The notes: generated by a model not told the origin, from the letters alone. 61,945 bases of DNA from JBBSEZ01 sp038239195 (GCA_038239195.1 JBBSEZ010000007.1:1-61945); one strand, 5' to 3'; positions 32,594 to 44,729 are shown, numbered from the stretch's first letter. Numbers and translations are program-made.

Positions 32594-34003
32594 ATGCTCG
32601 ATCTCTGGGGCCCCGCAGGACGTTCCGGCAAGCTGGACCGGCGCGAGTTGCTCCGCATCGGCGGCCTCTCCTTGACCGGCCTCACCCTACCGTTCCTCCT
32701 GGAGCACGCCGCCCACGCGGCCGCGCCGTTCACCGCCCACGCCCCGCGGCCCCGGTCGTTCGGCAAGGCGAAGCGCTGCATCCTGCTCTACCTGTCGGGC
32801 GGCCCCGCGCAGCTCGACACCTACGACCCCAAGCCGGGCGCTCCCGACGACATCCGCGGCGAGTTCCGCACCATCCCAACCAGCGTGACCGGCGTGCGCT
32901 TCTCCGAGTTGCTGCCGCGCTCCGCGCGCTGGATGCACCGCATCGGCCTGGTGCGCACCCTCTGCCACACGCACAACGACCACGGGCGGGGCTCCTATTG
33001 GATGTTCACCGGCTCGCCCTACCCCGGCTCGGTCAGCGACGTCAACTCGATGAGCCGCGCCGACCTCCCCCACGTCGGCTCATGCCTGGCCAAGCTGGCC
33101 CCGGGCAAAGGCCCGATGTTCCCGTTCGTGACGATCCCGCACCGCATGGACGTGGCCGGGGGCCGCCGGGCCGGGCAGTTCGCCGGCGCGCTCGGCGGGA
33201 AGTACGACCCGGTCCTGACCGGCGGCAACCCCAACGACGACAACTTCAAGCTCGACCACCTGCCGCTGGCCCCCAACGACTCCCCCGCCGCGCTGCGTCG
33301 CCGGCTCGGCCTGCTCGACCAGCTCAACCGCCAAACGACGGGGCTGAACGAACTGGCCATCAGCCAGTCGATCCGCGACAACCAGGCGCGGGCGCTCGAC
33401 GTGATCTCGTCCGAGGCGGTGCGCAAGGCGGTCAACCTGGCCGGGGTAAAGCCTGAGGAGCGGGCCCGGTATGGGCGCAACCTGTTCGGCCAGTCGGTCT
33501 TCCTTGGCAAGCGCCTGCTCGACGCCGGCGCCCGGCTGGTGCAGTGCAACTGGCAGCGGACGCAGGGCAAGAACGGCTTCGCCTGGGACACCCACTGGAA
33601 CAACTTCACCGCCCACAAGGAAGACCTCGTTCCTCCCCTGGACCTGGCCTTCGACGCCCTGATGACCGACCTGGAGAAGACGGGCAAGCTCGACGAGACG
33701 TTGGTGGTGGTGGCGGCGGAGTTCGGCCGCTCGCCGAAGATCACGCGCAGCAACGGCGGCCGCGAACACTGGCCGGAATGCTACTCGGTCCTGTTCGCCG
33801 GCGGCGGCATCAAGGGCGGCGTGGCCCACGGCATCTCGGACAAGCACGCCGCCTACCCGGCGTCGAGCCCGACCACGCCGGCCGACTTCACGGCGACGCT
33901 CTACCACTGCCTCGGCATCGACCCGCGCACCGAGACACACGACCAGAGCGGGCGGCCGTTGATCCTGTCGCACGGCAAGCCGATCGGGGCGCTGGTGGGA
34001 TAG
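32594..34003 (+). CDS. DUF1501 family protein (Tat-exported)
   Basis: 469 residues from ATG 32594 (GAAAGGA upstream). The Tat signal is DRRELLRIGG (R16, R17) followed by a hydrophobic segment and an AHAAAP cleavage region. Conserved motifs: LYLSGGPAQLDTYDPKPGAP, TLCHTHNDHGRGSYWM, VVAAEFGRSPKI and 'AGGGIKGGVAHG'. Compared with the DUF1501 protein near the window start it belongs to a longer-loop subgroup (469 versus 466 residues but low identity), so the two modules are not recent duplicates. Function unknown; partner of the divergent DUF1549/1553 gene. Confidence 0.93.
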   Translation: MLDLWGPAGRSGKLDRRELLRIGGLSLTGLTLPFLLEHAAHAAAPFTAHAPRPRSFGKAKRCILLYLSGGPAQLDTYDPKPGAPDDIRGEFRTIPTSVTGVRFSELLPRSARWMHRIGLVRTLCHTHNDHGRGSYWMFTGSPYPGSVSDVNSMSRADLPHVGSCLAKLAPGKGPMFPFVTIPHRMDVAGGRRAGQFAGALGGKYDPVLTGGNPNDDNFKLDHLPLAPNDSPAALRRRLGLLDQLNRQTTGLNELAISQSIRDNQARALDVISSEAVRKAVNLAGVKPEERARYGRNLFGQSVFLGKRLLDAGARLVQCNWQRTQGKNGFAWDTHWNNFTAHKEDLVPPLDLAFDALMTDLEKTGKLDETLVVVAAEFGRSPKITRSNGGREHWPECYSVLFAGGGIKGGVAHGISDKHAAYPASSPTTPADFTATLYHCLGIDPRTETHDQSGRPLILSHGKPIGALVG

Positions 34004-34014
34004 ACGTCGAGCCA

Positions 34015-34350
34015 TCAACCAGACTTGCCGCGCCAGGCCCAATGCGCCTCGACCCACTCGAAGCCTTTGGGCCTCTTCTTCGGCCATTCCAGCGAGCCGA
34101 TGTTGATCCTGTAGTCCTTGCCCTTGTAGCGGCAGACGGCATCGACGCCGAGACCGTGCTCGGCACCGCGAAGCTCCACCACCTCCACTTCCTCGCTGAT
34201 GACCTTGGCCTCGAACGGGCAGACGACGTTCTCCTCGATCGTGGTCAGGAAGCTCACCTCGGCCTCGCCCTCGTCGTAACAATCGACGGTTGCCTCCTCG
34301 ATCAGGGCATTCAGGCGGTCGCGATCCTTCTTCGAGGCTTTCTTGGCCAT
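34015..34350 (-). CDS. CcbP-like calcium-binding family protein
   Basis: 111 residues from ATG 34350 (GAGGAGC upstream). The segment 'DCYDEGEAEVSFLTTI' followed by EENVVCPFEAKVI and an acidic strand EEVEVVEL matches my memory of the CcbP family (PF11535), named for a cyanobacterial Ca2+-binding protein. The N-terminus is Lys/Arg-rich. Small, soluble, no signal peptide. Whether it binds Ca2+ cannot be judged; the acidic residues are present. It ends 12 bases from the DUF1501 stop (convergent). Confidence 0.72.
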   Translation of the reverse strand: MAKKASKKDRDRLNALIEEATVDCYDEGEAEVSFLTTIEENVVCPFEAKVISEEVEVVELRGAEHGLGVDAVCRYKGKDYRINIGSLEWPKKRPKGFEWVEAHWAWRGKSG

Positions 34351-34422
34351 ACGAGCTCCTCGCAACAGGAAGAGGGCACGTCGATGTTTTCCAAAATCGA
34401 GAGGCGAAGTGCCGGGGCCCTG

Positions 34423-35142
34423 CTACGTCGAGCCGCGTACCGACGCCTGGATCGCGTCGAACACGGTGTACTCCGTGTTCCCCACCCAGTGCTGCCTCGC
34501 CACGATCTGCCGCAGCCGCAGAGTGAGCGCAAACCCGTGAATGCCGTCTTCGTAGTAGTGGACGGGGAATCGTTCGATTTCCGGCAGGGGTCGTTTTCCC
34601 TCCGCCTCCATCGGCTCCGCGCCGACCCGGAGCTTTTCGAGCGGATCTTCAATGGCTGCGAGCCGGTCGGCGAGTTTTTCAAGCATGGCCTCCCCATCGA
34701 CGGCGGTGCTCGTCTGAGCATCGAAAAGGCGATCGGGCGTCACGTTCGGGTCGGTCGTCCCAAAGAGCTTGTTCACCACCTCGGCCTCAGTCACCTTGGC
34801 CACGTTCCGGGGAAGGTGCTCGTCGAAGAACGGGATGGCCAACAAGGCGCGTTCGCACGAGCGGACGTCGAGAAGCAATTTGTCCTTCGTTCGCACGTAC
34901 AACGAGCCGATGATGATCGGATGGAGGTGCTTGGGGAGCTCCGCATGCGATCGCTTGAATCGTAAGCTCTTGGCCTCTCCCTGGTAGAGCCACACCCAGC
35001 GCGGCTGCGTGCGATCGCGATCCACACAGCGAAGCTTCCGGAACGTGCGCAACAGGCCTTCGTGATCGAAGACCTGGTAATGCAGTCGAACCGGCTGAAA
35101 GTATTCGCCGGTCGTCGTTGCCAGGAGCGGCTTATCTTCCAC
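34423..35142 (-). CDS. Conserved hypothetical protein
   Basis: 239 residues starting at GTG 35142, with GGAGAGGAG upstream on the minus strand. The sequence starts MEDKPLLATTTGEYFQPVRL and has well-formed elements such as 'RWVWLYQGEAKSLRFKRSH', 'HPIIIGSLYVRTKDKLLLDV' and RSCERALLAIPFFDEHL, and ends with 'RQHWVGNTEYTVFDAIQ'. I recall similar planctomycete proteins but no assigned function. No signal peptide or membrane helix. Not operonic with the CcbP-like gene (72-base gap, same strand), although co-transcription is possible. Confidence 0.85.
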   Translation of the reverse strand: MEDKPLLATTTGEYFQPVRLHYQVFDHEGLLRTFRKLRCVDRDRTQPRWVWLYQGEAKSLRFKRSHAELPKHLHPIIIGSLYVRTKDKLLLDVRSCERALLAIPFFDEHLPRNVAKVTEAEVVNKLFGTTDPNVTPDRLFDAQTSTAVDGEAMLEKLADRLAAIEDPLEKLRVGAEPMEAEGKRPLPEIERFPVHYYEDGIHGFALTLRLRQIVARQHWVGNTEYTVFDAIQASVRGST

Positions 35143-35769
35143 GTTCGGTCTCCTCTCCGGTTAATGCGCTGGGAAACCGCGCACTTGCTCTTTGGTCCGC
35201 GGGAGGGCCCTGGTCGCCTCGGCCCCCTTCGGCGAGCGGCAGGAACAGACATCTTTGTAGGACGGCTCTCCCGAGCCGTCCTACAGCAAACCAACTCCTG
35301 CCGCTCGCCTTACTCGTCGTGGCGCCGCATCTTTCCGCCATCCTATCCCATCACCGGGGGCCCCGACAACCCGCGCTCCTCGGGGCCCCAGCGGCGAGAG
35401 GAGGAAAATTGCGCCTCCCCTTCTTTCCCCCCCTCGTCCCTCCCATTCGTCGCATTCGCCCCAATCGGTTGACGACCCCTCTTTTCTGACCTACGTTCTC
35501 TCAGACGGCCCTGCATGCCAGGACGAGGACGAGCTCACCCCCACTCGATCCTTCCCCAGTCCCCTCCCCAACTGTCCTGCGCAGCGCCCTGAACCGGCGC
35601 CACCAAGGGCGCTCCACACGCCCGCCGGAACGCGCTTCCTGCCGTGTGCCCGCGCCCCTCCCCCTCCCGATGCGGACGATTCGCAACTACCAGGGGCCGG
35701 CCCCCAAGGCCGGCGTTTCCGTCCGGGCAGCACGCGCTCGCGGAATGCCTTGACGGAAAGGAAGGACGC
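35143..35769. other. Divergent intergenic region with a repeat element
   Basis: 627 bases between a minus-strand hypothetical and the plus-strand kinase gene. It holds repeat copy E (35230-35311). The remaining part, 35312-35769, shows no supported gene; a GCCGGC-rich imperfect hairpin near 35690-35725 precedes the kinase start, whose ribosome-binding site is GGAAAGGAAGG. Confidence 0.4.
35230..35311. repeat. Palindromic MITE-like element, copy E (single-unit form)
   Basis: Clean inverted ends GGCGAGCGGCAGGA and TCCTGCCGCTCGCC enclose a single 22-bp hairpin GGACGGCT-CTCCCG-AGCCGTCC at 35260-35281. This shortest copy shows the basic structure; copies A and C carry the unit twice. Confidence 0.88.
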
Positions 35770-38619
<2,850 letters not shown>

Positions 38620-39011
38620 AGTTCGCCGTGGAGAGGCACCACGAGAACGTCCTTGCCTGCCAGCGCCCGCCAGTCCGCCCGCACCGCCCCCTCCATCCGC
38701 TCGTTCTCCTCTCCCGCCTCAATTTTAGCCCATTCTCTCCACAATACCCTGCCACCTCAATTTTACCATTCAACTCACACTTCGCGCCTTGCTCAGGCGT
38801 CAAGGTCGCCGGGCTTCCTCGTCCATTCATGCCATCTCCTTCCTTTTGGTCATTGTCGTTGAACCGGCCACCTCGTTAAGCATCACTTGAAGTTCTCGTT
38901 GAGGACTTTTCCCTCCTTTTACCTCCGGGTCGAAAGTGGATCGTTCCGCACCCCCTGCGGAATGATGCGGTCCACTGCGTCGATTGTGGAGGTCTCCCCA
39001 AAGGGTGTCTC
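38620..39011. other. A/T-richer upstream region of the short LEPR-like gene
   Basis: 392 bases with distinctly lower GC than the surroundings. CCTCAATTTTA occurs twice (38717-38727 and near 38755-38765). No open frame here has a recognisable product. It probably carries promoter elements for the LEPR-like gene at 39012. Confidence 0.4.
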
Positions 39012-39299
39012 ATGCGCTTCGTTCGTCTCCGTTTGGAAGCCCTGGAAGACCGGACCTCGCCGGCCGTGTTCGACCTGACCGGCTCCCTGCCGCCCATCGA
39101 CTACACGGCCATCCAGGCGGCCATCGCGGCCGCAGCAGCCACCCCGCCCCCCATGGTCGTGCCGCCCGCGACCACGCCCGCCCCGGCCCCCATCAGCGCC
39201 CTGCTCGACCCGTTTGCGCCCCCGCCCCCGCCCGCCGTGCCCGTGATCCCGATCGGCCAACTGCTCCCCGCCCCGATCGGCACGCCGGTCGGCCCGTGA
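39012..39299 (+). CDS. Short exported protein with LEPR-like (LExLEDRTSPA) N-terminal motif
   Basis: 95 residues. The start MRFVRLRLEALEDRTSPAVF is the planctomycete 'LEPR' or LExLEDR N-terminal signature, normally found at the start of very large, secreted or surface-bound proteins. Here only 75 residues follow, rich in Pro and Ala, with an Ala helix and Pro runs. It is therefore either a stand-alone short protein or the preserved start of a truncated giant gene. Followed by a perfect terminator, which favours a complete transcription unit. Function unknown. Confidence 0.72.
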   Translation: MRFVRLRLEALEDRTSPAVFDLTGSLPPIDYTAIQAAIAAAAATPPPMVVPPATTPAPAPISALLDPFAPPPPPAVPVIPIGQLLPAPIGTPVGP

Positions 39300-39321
39300 C
39301 CTGAGTTCGCTCCCATTGCCT

Positions 39322-39365
39322 GAAAAGAAGAAGGGCGCCGATTCGTCGGCGCCCTTCTTCTTTTC
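39322..39365. terminator. Perfect bidirectional Rho-independent terminator
   Basis: 20-bp arms at 39322-39341 and 39346-39365 with a TTCG tetraloop. The right arm ends CTTCTTCTTTTC, giving a T-rich tract on the plus strand, and the left arm begins GAAAAGAAG, giving the same on the minus strand. It serves both the LEPR-like gene (plus, ending 39299) and the glycosidase gene (minus, ending 39384). Confidence 0.93.
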
Positions 39366-39383
39366 AGCGAGGAGGCCCTCCGA

Positions 39384-41465
39384 TCACTTCGCGTACAGCT
39401 CCACTTCCCGCAGGACGATCTGATGAAGCCCCGTCTGCCCCCCCGCGTCGGCCACCTGCTTGGTCGCTCCCCCGCCCCACGTCACCTCGCGTACCAGCAA
39501 CCGCACCTTCGTCGTCGTCACCGGCTTGAAGGTGTGCTGGAAGATCCAGCGGTCGCTGAAGAAACTATCGACCGACGTGCGCGTCGCCGCGGTGAACACC
39601 TTGAAGACCTTCGCCGGCTCCTCGACGCGATCGACCGTCACCCACTTGCCGTCCACCTCGCACTGCACGTCGTACTTCAACAGCGTGCCTTGCAACTGCC
39701 AGGGCGGGGCGGCGTAGACCACGACGCGGCCCACGGCCGTGGCTTTGGGTAGCCGGACCTCCACCCACGCCGGGAACTTCTCGACGTTGCTCATCCACGG
39801 CTGGTCGTCCTTCTTTTGCGCCCAGTACCAGTTCTCGAACTTGCCGTTGATGATCTTGCGGACGTCGTTGTCGATCCGCTTCGCCAGGGGAGAACCCGCC
39901 TTGTCGGCCGGGTGGCGCGCTTCCCCCGACGCCGCCGCCGTCACGCCGGCGGCGCGGGCCAGGTTGGGGCCACACTCCAGCGGCACCACGGAGATCGTCT
40001 GCCCCTTCGCCAGCTCGACGTACACGGGCAGCTCCGGCACCGGCAGCACGGCCCGCCCGGCCTTGACGGCCAGCTCGCTCTCCACCCCAAAAGCCGACAC
40101 GAGACGGAGCTTGTCCCCGCCGCTCACCTTCAGTTCCACCTTGCCGTCGGTGCTGCCCACGCTCTGGAAGGCCGCCACCTGCTTGCCCCCGCCCGCGAAC
40201 AGGCTGCCGACGTGGAGCTTGTTCCCCAGCTCGCCAAACTCGTAGGCCTTGACGAACTGCTTGCCGAACAACTCTTCCGACCACGTACGCATCAGCGGCG
40301 CCGCCGGGTTGAGGCTGCCGTCGTCGTTCTCCCACCAAGTCGGGAAGTCCCAGAAGCCGTGGCTCTTGTCGTACCAGAGGTGGTTGTGCTCCTTGACGAT
40401 CCCGTATTGTTCGTAGACCATCATCTGCACCATCGTCCAGCGCCCCTGCAAACGCGGCTGGTACGCGCCGTAGAGGGCGGCGAAGTAGCCCTGCTCGGTC
40501 TGCCACTTTTCCAGCTTGTCGGCGCCGTGCTTTTTCAGAAGGGCCTGGAGAGAATCGAGCGAGGTGCGCGTCAACCAGACGTCGCCGTTGACGCAGTTGT
40601 AAGCGTGGAAGGAGAAGGCGTCGAGGTACTTCGCGCCGCCGGCCTTGAAGAACTCCTCCAGCCAGGGCTGTAGGTGCGGGTTGATGCTGACCGTGCCGGG
40701 GCCCAGCACCTTCAACTTGGGGCTCACCTTCTTGATGGTCTCGTAGAACGGCCTCAGTTCGTTCTTGACGAAGTCGGGGGCCTTGCTGCCGTAGTTGGGC
40801 TCGTTGCGCGGCTCCCAGTACTGGACCACGTCCTTGAATCGCTCGACGATCTTGCGCACTCCGGCGAGGTTCTTGGTGCCGTTGGGAAAGGCGACCATCA
40901 GCACGCGCTTGCGGGCGGGGTCGTAGGGCAGGTACATCTTCTGGTCGATGGCCAGGTCTTTCTCGAGTCGCTTGATCGTCTCGTCGGGCTTGTCAGCGTC
41001 CGCCTGGTGCCGCTGCGGCCCCATGCCGGTCACGCCGCGCATCACCTGGTCGATGGCGCCGTGAACGCCCCCCGACGTGCCGGGTGGGGGCAAGGCCGGG
41101 AAGCGATCGTCCTTGCGGAACACGACGAACGTGGTCCCGCCGACCACGTCGCCCCAGGGCTCGCTGGTCGCGGCGCCGCGCAGGTAGAGCTTGTACCAGC
41201 CGGGCTGCTTCGCGTTGACGGTCACGGTCGCGCCGGCCTTGCCCTTGTCGATGAGGTTGCCCCAGTAGTCGCGAACCTCGAAGTACGTGGCGGCCTTGCC
41301 CTTGAGCGCAAAGGCCACCTTCTCGCCGACGTAGAAGACGTGGTTGCGCTTGCCCGAGTCGGCGGTGACGAGGTTGGGCGGCGCCTTGGTCGTCCAGCCG
41401 GCGCGGGCGCTCGGGGCGCTCGCGGCCAAGATGGCGAAGAGGAGAAGGCTGAGTGCGCGGGACAT
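39384..41465 (-). CDS. Secreted clan GH-A-like glycosidase with discoidin-like C-terminal domain
   Basis: 693 residues; signal peptide about 1-22, AAAGG before ATG 41465. A beta-rich N-terminal module (about 25-115) precedes a TIM-barrel-like part with acid/base E222 in WEPRNEPNYG and nucleophile E324 in WQTEQGYF. The C-terminal 'WVEVRLPKATAVGRVVVYA' and 'TTTKVRLLVREVTWGGG' match an F5/8-type (discoidin-like) carbohydrate-binding fold (about 510-690). Its closest functional relative in the window is the gene at 23493-25682. Likely acts on polysaccharides; it is adjacent to and divergent from the O-acetylation operon starting at 41638, which makes a shared polymer plausible. Confidence 0.83.
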   Translation of the reverse strand: MSRALSLLLFAILAASAPSARAGWTTKAPPNLVTADSGKRNHVFYVGEKVAFALKGKAATYFEVRDYWGNLIDKGKAGATVTVNAKQPGWYKLYLRGAATSEPWGDVVGGTTFVVFRKDDRFPALPPPGTSGGVHGAIDQVMRGVTGMGPQRHQADADKPDETIKRLEKDLAIDQKMYLPYDPARKRVLMVAFPNGTKNLAGVRKIVERFKDVVQYWEPRNEPNYGSKAPDFVKNELRPFYETIKKVSPKLKVLGPGTVSINPHLQPWLEEFFKAGGAKYLDAFSFHAYNCVNGDVWLTRTSLDSLQALLKKHGADKLEKWQTEQGYFAALYGAYQPRLQGRWTMVQMMVYEQYGIVKEHNHLWYDKSHGFWDFPTWWENDDGSLNPAAPLMRTWSEELFGKQFVKAYEFGELGNKLHVGSLFAGGGKQVAAFQSVGSTDGKVELKVSGGDKLRLVSAFGVESELAVKAGRAVLPVPELPVYVELAKGQTISVVPLECGPNLARAAGVTAAASGEARHPADKAGSPLAKRIDNDVRKIINGKFENWYWAQKKDDQPWMSNVEKFPAWVEVRLPKATAVGRVVVYAAPPWQLQGTLLKYDVQCEVDGKWVTVDRVEEPAKVFKVFTAATRTSVDSFFSDRWIFQHTFKPVTTTKVRLLVREVTWGGGATKQVADAGGQTGLHQIVLREVELYAK

Positions 41466-41637
41466 GGGAAGGGCCTTTCTTGCGGGGTGGGAGGAGGTCC
41501 AGGGGAAGCGGGGCCTTTTTCATCGTCGGACGAAACGTTGCGGTCCCGTCCCCCGTCGGTTACTGTAGAAATCGGCCTGCCCGAAAGAACCTCCCCTGCC
41601 CCGCGCCCTCCCACCAGCGACCTGCCGCGATAGACAC

Positions 41638-43098
41638 ATGGTCTTCAGCTCCCACCTGTTCCTCCTGTACTTCCTGCCGCTGGTGCTGCTGCTCTACTAC
41701 GCCCTGCCCTTCCCGCGCTACCGCACAGGCTTGCTGGCCGCCGTCAGTTACGTCTTCTACGGCTGGGCCAACCCGCCCTGGGCGGCGATCATGTTCCTCA
41801 GCACGCTCGTCGATTATCTCTGCGGCCTGGCCCTCATCCGGCTGGCGCGGCTCCAGCGCCTTCCCGACGGCGACTGGCCCATGGTCCCCGCCGAACAGCC
41901 GCGCACCGCCGCGATGAAGGCCACGCTGACGGTCTCCATCGTCTCCAACCTCGCCCTGCTGGGCTTCTTCAAATACTTCGACTTCACCGTCGAGAACCTC
42001 AACCGCGTCGCCGAGGGCCTCGGCCTGGGGCCCGACTGGGTGCCGCTGCTTCACGTCGCCCTGCCCGTGGGCATCTCGTTCTACACCTTCCAGTCGATGA
42101 GCTACGCCATCGACGTCTACCGCGGCGAGGCAAGGCCAATGTCCAACTTGCTGGACTTCTGCTGCTTCGAGGCGCTCTTCCCCGAGCTGGTGGCCGGGCC
42201 AATCGTCCGCTACGCCCAGATCGCCGATCAGATGCGCTACCGGACGCACACGCCGGAGAAGTTCGCCCGCGGCATCGCCTTCCTGGCCTGCGGGCTGGCC
42301 AAGAAGGTCTTGATCGCCAACCCCCTCGGCCGCGCCGCCGACCTCGCCTTCGCCGCCGAGGGCCTCGCCTGGTACGACGCCTGGTTCGGCGTCATCTGCT
42401 ACGCCTTCCAGATCTACTTCGACTTCTCCGGCTACTCCGACATGGCCGTGGGGCTGGCCCTCATGCTGGGCTTCCTGCTCGTGCGAAACTTCGACGCCCC
42501 GTATCGGGCCGACAGCATCACCGACTTCTGGCGCCGCTGGCACGTATCGCTGTCGCGCTGGCTTCGCGACTACCTCTACGTCCCCCTCGGCGGGAACCGC
42601 AAGGGCGAGGCGCGCACCTACCTCAACCTGATGGTGGTGATGCTGCTGGGCGGGCTGTGGCATGGGGCCTCGTGGAACTTCATCATCTGGGGAGGGATTC
42701 ACGGCGCGATGTTGGCGCTGGAGCGCTTCCAGGGCAAGACCAGCCCCTGGTGGCGCTTGCCCCGCGGCGCGCGCGTCGCCTTTACCTTCGCCATCGTCTG
42801 CGTCGGCTGGGTGTTCTTCCGCGCCAAGACCTTGCCTCAGGCGCTCGCCTACCTCGGCTCGATGTTCGGCACGTCCGGGGCGACCGGAGGAGACGCCCTG
42901 GCGGTCGAGATGTACACGCCGTATCACGTCCTCGTGTTCCTCGCCGCCGCCACCCTCGTCTGGGGCGCGCCGCAGTCGTGGGAGTTTACGAGGTCGATCA
43001 CGCTTTCGCGGGCCTTCCTCTTCCTGGGCATGCTCGCCCTTTCCTTGCTGTTCCTGTGGACGCAGACCGAGAACCCGTTCCTCTACTTCCAGTTTTGA
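41638..43098 (+). CDS. MBOAT O-acyltransferase, AlgI-type
   Basis: 486 residues with about ten predicted membrane segments, beginning FLLYFLPLVLLLYYAL. The family signatures are clear: 'SYVFYGWANPPWAAIMFLS', 'PVGISFYTFQSMSYAIDVYRG', FPELVAGPIVRY, and the catalytic-region LGGLWHGASWNF with H342 and GIHGAM with H355. AlgI-type enzymes move acetyl groups across the membrane to periplasmic transferases, usually for alginate, cellulose or other exopolysaccharide. The two SGNH proteins encoded directly downstream are the expected acceptors. No polymerase genes are nearby, so the polymer is unknown. Confidence 0.95.
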   Translation: MVFSSHLFLLYFLPLVLLLYYALPFPRYRTGLLAAVSYVFYGWANPPWAAIMFLSTLVDYLCGLALIRLARLQRLPDGDWPMVPAEQPRTAAMKATLTVSIVSNLALLGFFKYFDFTVENLNRVAEGLGLGPDWVPLLHVALPVGISFYTFQSMSYAIDVYRGEARPMSNLLDFCCFEALFPELVAGPIVRYAQIADQMRYRTHTPEKFARGIAFLACGLAKKVLIANPLGRAADLAFAAEGLAWYDAWFGVICYAFQIYFDFSGYSDMAVGLALMLGFLLVRNFDAPYRADSITDFWRRWHVSLSRWLRDYLYVPLGGNRKGEARTYLNLMVVMLLGGLWHGASWNFIIWGGIHGAMLALERFQGKTSPWWRLPRGARVAFTFAIVCVGWVFFRAKTLPQALAYLGSMFGTSGATGGDALAVEMYTPYHVLVFLAAATLVWGAPQSWEFTRSITLSRAFLFLGMLALSLLFLWTQTENPFLYFQF

Positions 43099-43106
43099 GG
43101 TCGCTC

Positions 43107-44729
43107 ATGGGCGAGCCGCAGAGCCCCCCAACGCCACAGGAGGAAGCCCTCAAAACAGGCGCCCTCCCGACCCACGTCGCGCCCGGTGTCGCGAGGTTCC
43201 TCGTCGGCGCCTTCGTGGCCCTCCTCGCCGGCATTCCGCTCTTGCAACTGGGCGTCGAACTGTCGCGAGGCCAGCGGCCCCAGGTGCTCGACCTCTTCGC
43301 CCAGGCGCCGACCAAGGCGAACCTGCGCCGCTGGGAGGACGACCTCGAAAGCGCCTCGCTGGCCCGCCGCGCCTTTCAGCCTTCGCTTCAGGAAGCGCTC
43401 TCCGGAATTGGCGGCTTCGGGAACACGAACGTCGTCGTCGGCCGGGAAGGCTGGCTGTTCTACCGCCCCGGGCTGGAGTACCTGGCCGGGCCTGGCGTGC
43501 TCGATCCCGCTCGCCTCTCCCAGCGCCGCCGGCAGATGATCGAGTCCGGGGAGAAGGCCCCTCGGCCCGACCCGCGCCCGGCCATCCTCGCTTTTCACCG
43601 CCAATGCGCCGAGGCGGGGGCCCACCTCGTCGTCGTGCCGATCGCCGACAAGGTGATGCTCCAGCCCGCCCAGCTCAGCGCGCGCCTCGCCTTCGAGGGG
43701 ACGGCCCCTGTCTGCAACAACCGCGACTTCGCGCGGCTCGTCCAATGGCTCCGGGCCGAGGGAGTAGACGTCTTCGACTGCACGCCGGCCGCCCTGGCGC
43801 CAGGCGAAGAGCGCTTCCTGATCCAGGACACGCACTGGACGCCGGAGTGGATGGAGGAGGTCGCCGGCGCGCTCGCGGCCCACGTGAGGCCGAAGCTCGG
43901 CCCCGGCCCCGCGCTGCGCCTCACAGTGGAATCGCGCGAGGCGGCGCGCGTGGGCGACCTGGTGGACATGCTCAAGCTGTCGGACCGGCAACGGTTATTT
44001 CCTCCCCAATCGGTGCGCCTGCGGCGCGTCGTGGACAGCGCCGGCCGGGCCTGGCAGCCAAGCCATCAGGCAGACCTCCTCGTGCTGGGCGACAGCTTTG
44101 CCAACATCTACTCCCACGAGGCGATGGGCTGGGGGGAGTCGGCCGGCCTCGTCGAGCACCTGAGCCTGGCGCTGCGCCGGCCGGTGGACCGCATCGTGCG
44201 CAACGACGCCGGGGCGTTCGCCACGCGGCAGATGCTCGCCGCCCACCTGGCGAGGGGCAAGAACCGCCTGGCGGGGAAGAAGGTCGTCGTCTGGGAGTAT
44301 GCCGTGCGCGAGCTGGCCGTCGGCAACTGGCCGGCGATCGAGATGAAGGCGGCCCCAGCGCCGCCCGCCAACTTCCTGACGCCGAAGCCGGGCGTCGAAC
44401 TGGTGGTGTCGGGCACGGTCGAGGCGGCAGGGGCGCCCGTGCGCCCGGGGACGGTCCCCTACAAGGACCACATCGTTGCGCTGCACCTCACCGATCTCGA
44501 AGACGAGAAAGGCCCAATCGCCGGGGGGCAGGCCCTCGTCTACGTATGGAGCATGCGCAACAACGTGCTGACTGCGGCGGCGCACTACCGCACCGAGCAG
44601 CGGGTGAGGCTGAAGCTGAGGCCGTGGGCCGACGTGGCCGCGAAGCTCGACGCGATCAACCGGCGCGAACTGGACAATGAAGAGATCAATCTGCAAGATC
44701 CGTTCTGGGGTGAGGAGGTTGGCCCGTGA
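43107..44729 (+). CDS. AlgX/AlgJ-type SGNH O-acetyltransferase, membrane-anchored
   Basis: 540 residues from ATG 43107, eight bases after the MBOAT stop. An N-terminal membrane helix (about 27-48, 'FLVGAFVALLAGIPLLQLG') anchors a periplasmic ALGX/SGNH-like domain: NVVVGREGWLFY, 'AGAHLVVVPIADKVML', catalytic Asp-His in DTHW (D241, H243) and Ser in GDSF (S330). The C-terminal part after about 400 is beta-rich. It would take acetyl from the MBOAT partner and transfer it to polymer. The downstream gene overlaps by four bases. Confidence 0.93.
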   Translation: MGEPQSPPTPQEEALKTGALPTHVAPGVARFLVGAFVALLAGIPLLQLGVELSRGQRPQVLDLFAQAPTKANLRRWEDDLESASLARRAFQPSLQEALSGIGGFGNTNVVVGREGWLFYRPGLEYLAGPGVLDPARLSQRRRQMIESGEKAPRPDPRPAILAFHRQCAEAGAHLVVVPIADKVMLQPAQLSARLAFEGTAPVCNNRDFARLVQWLRAEGVDVFDCTPAALAPGEERFLIQDTHWTPEWMEEVAGALAAHVRPKLGPGPALRLTVESREAARVGDLVDMLKLSDRQRLFPPQSVRLRRVVDSAGRAWQPSHQADLLVLGDSFANIYSHEAMGWGESAGLVEHLSLALRRPVDRIVRNDAGAFATRQMLAAHLARGKNRLAGKKVVVWEYAVRELAVGNWPAIEMKAAPAPPANFLTPKPGVELVVSGTVEAAGAPVRPGTVPYKDHIVALHLTDLEDEKGPIAGGQALVYVWSMRNNVLTAAAHYRTEQRVRLKLRPWADVAAKLDAINRRELDNEEINLQDPFWGEEVGP

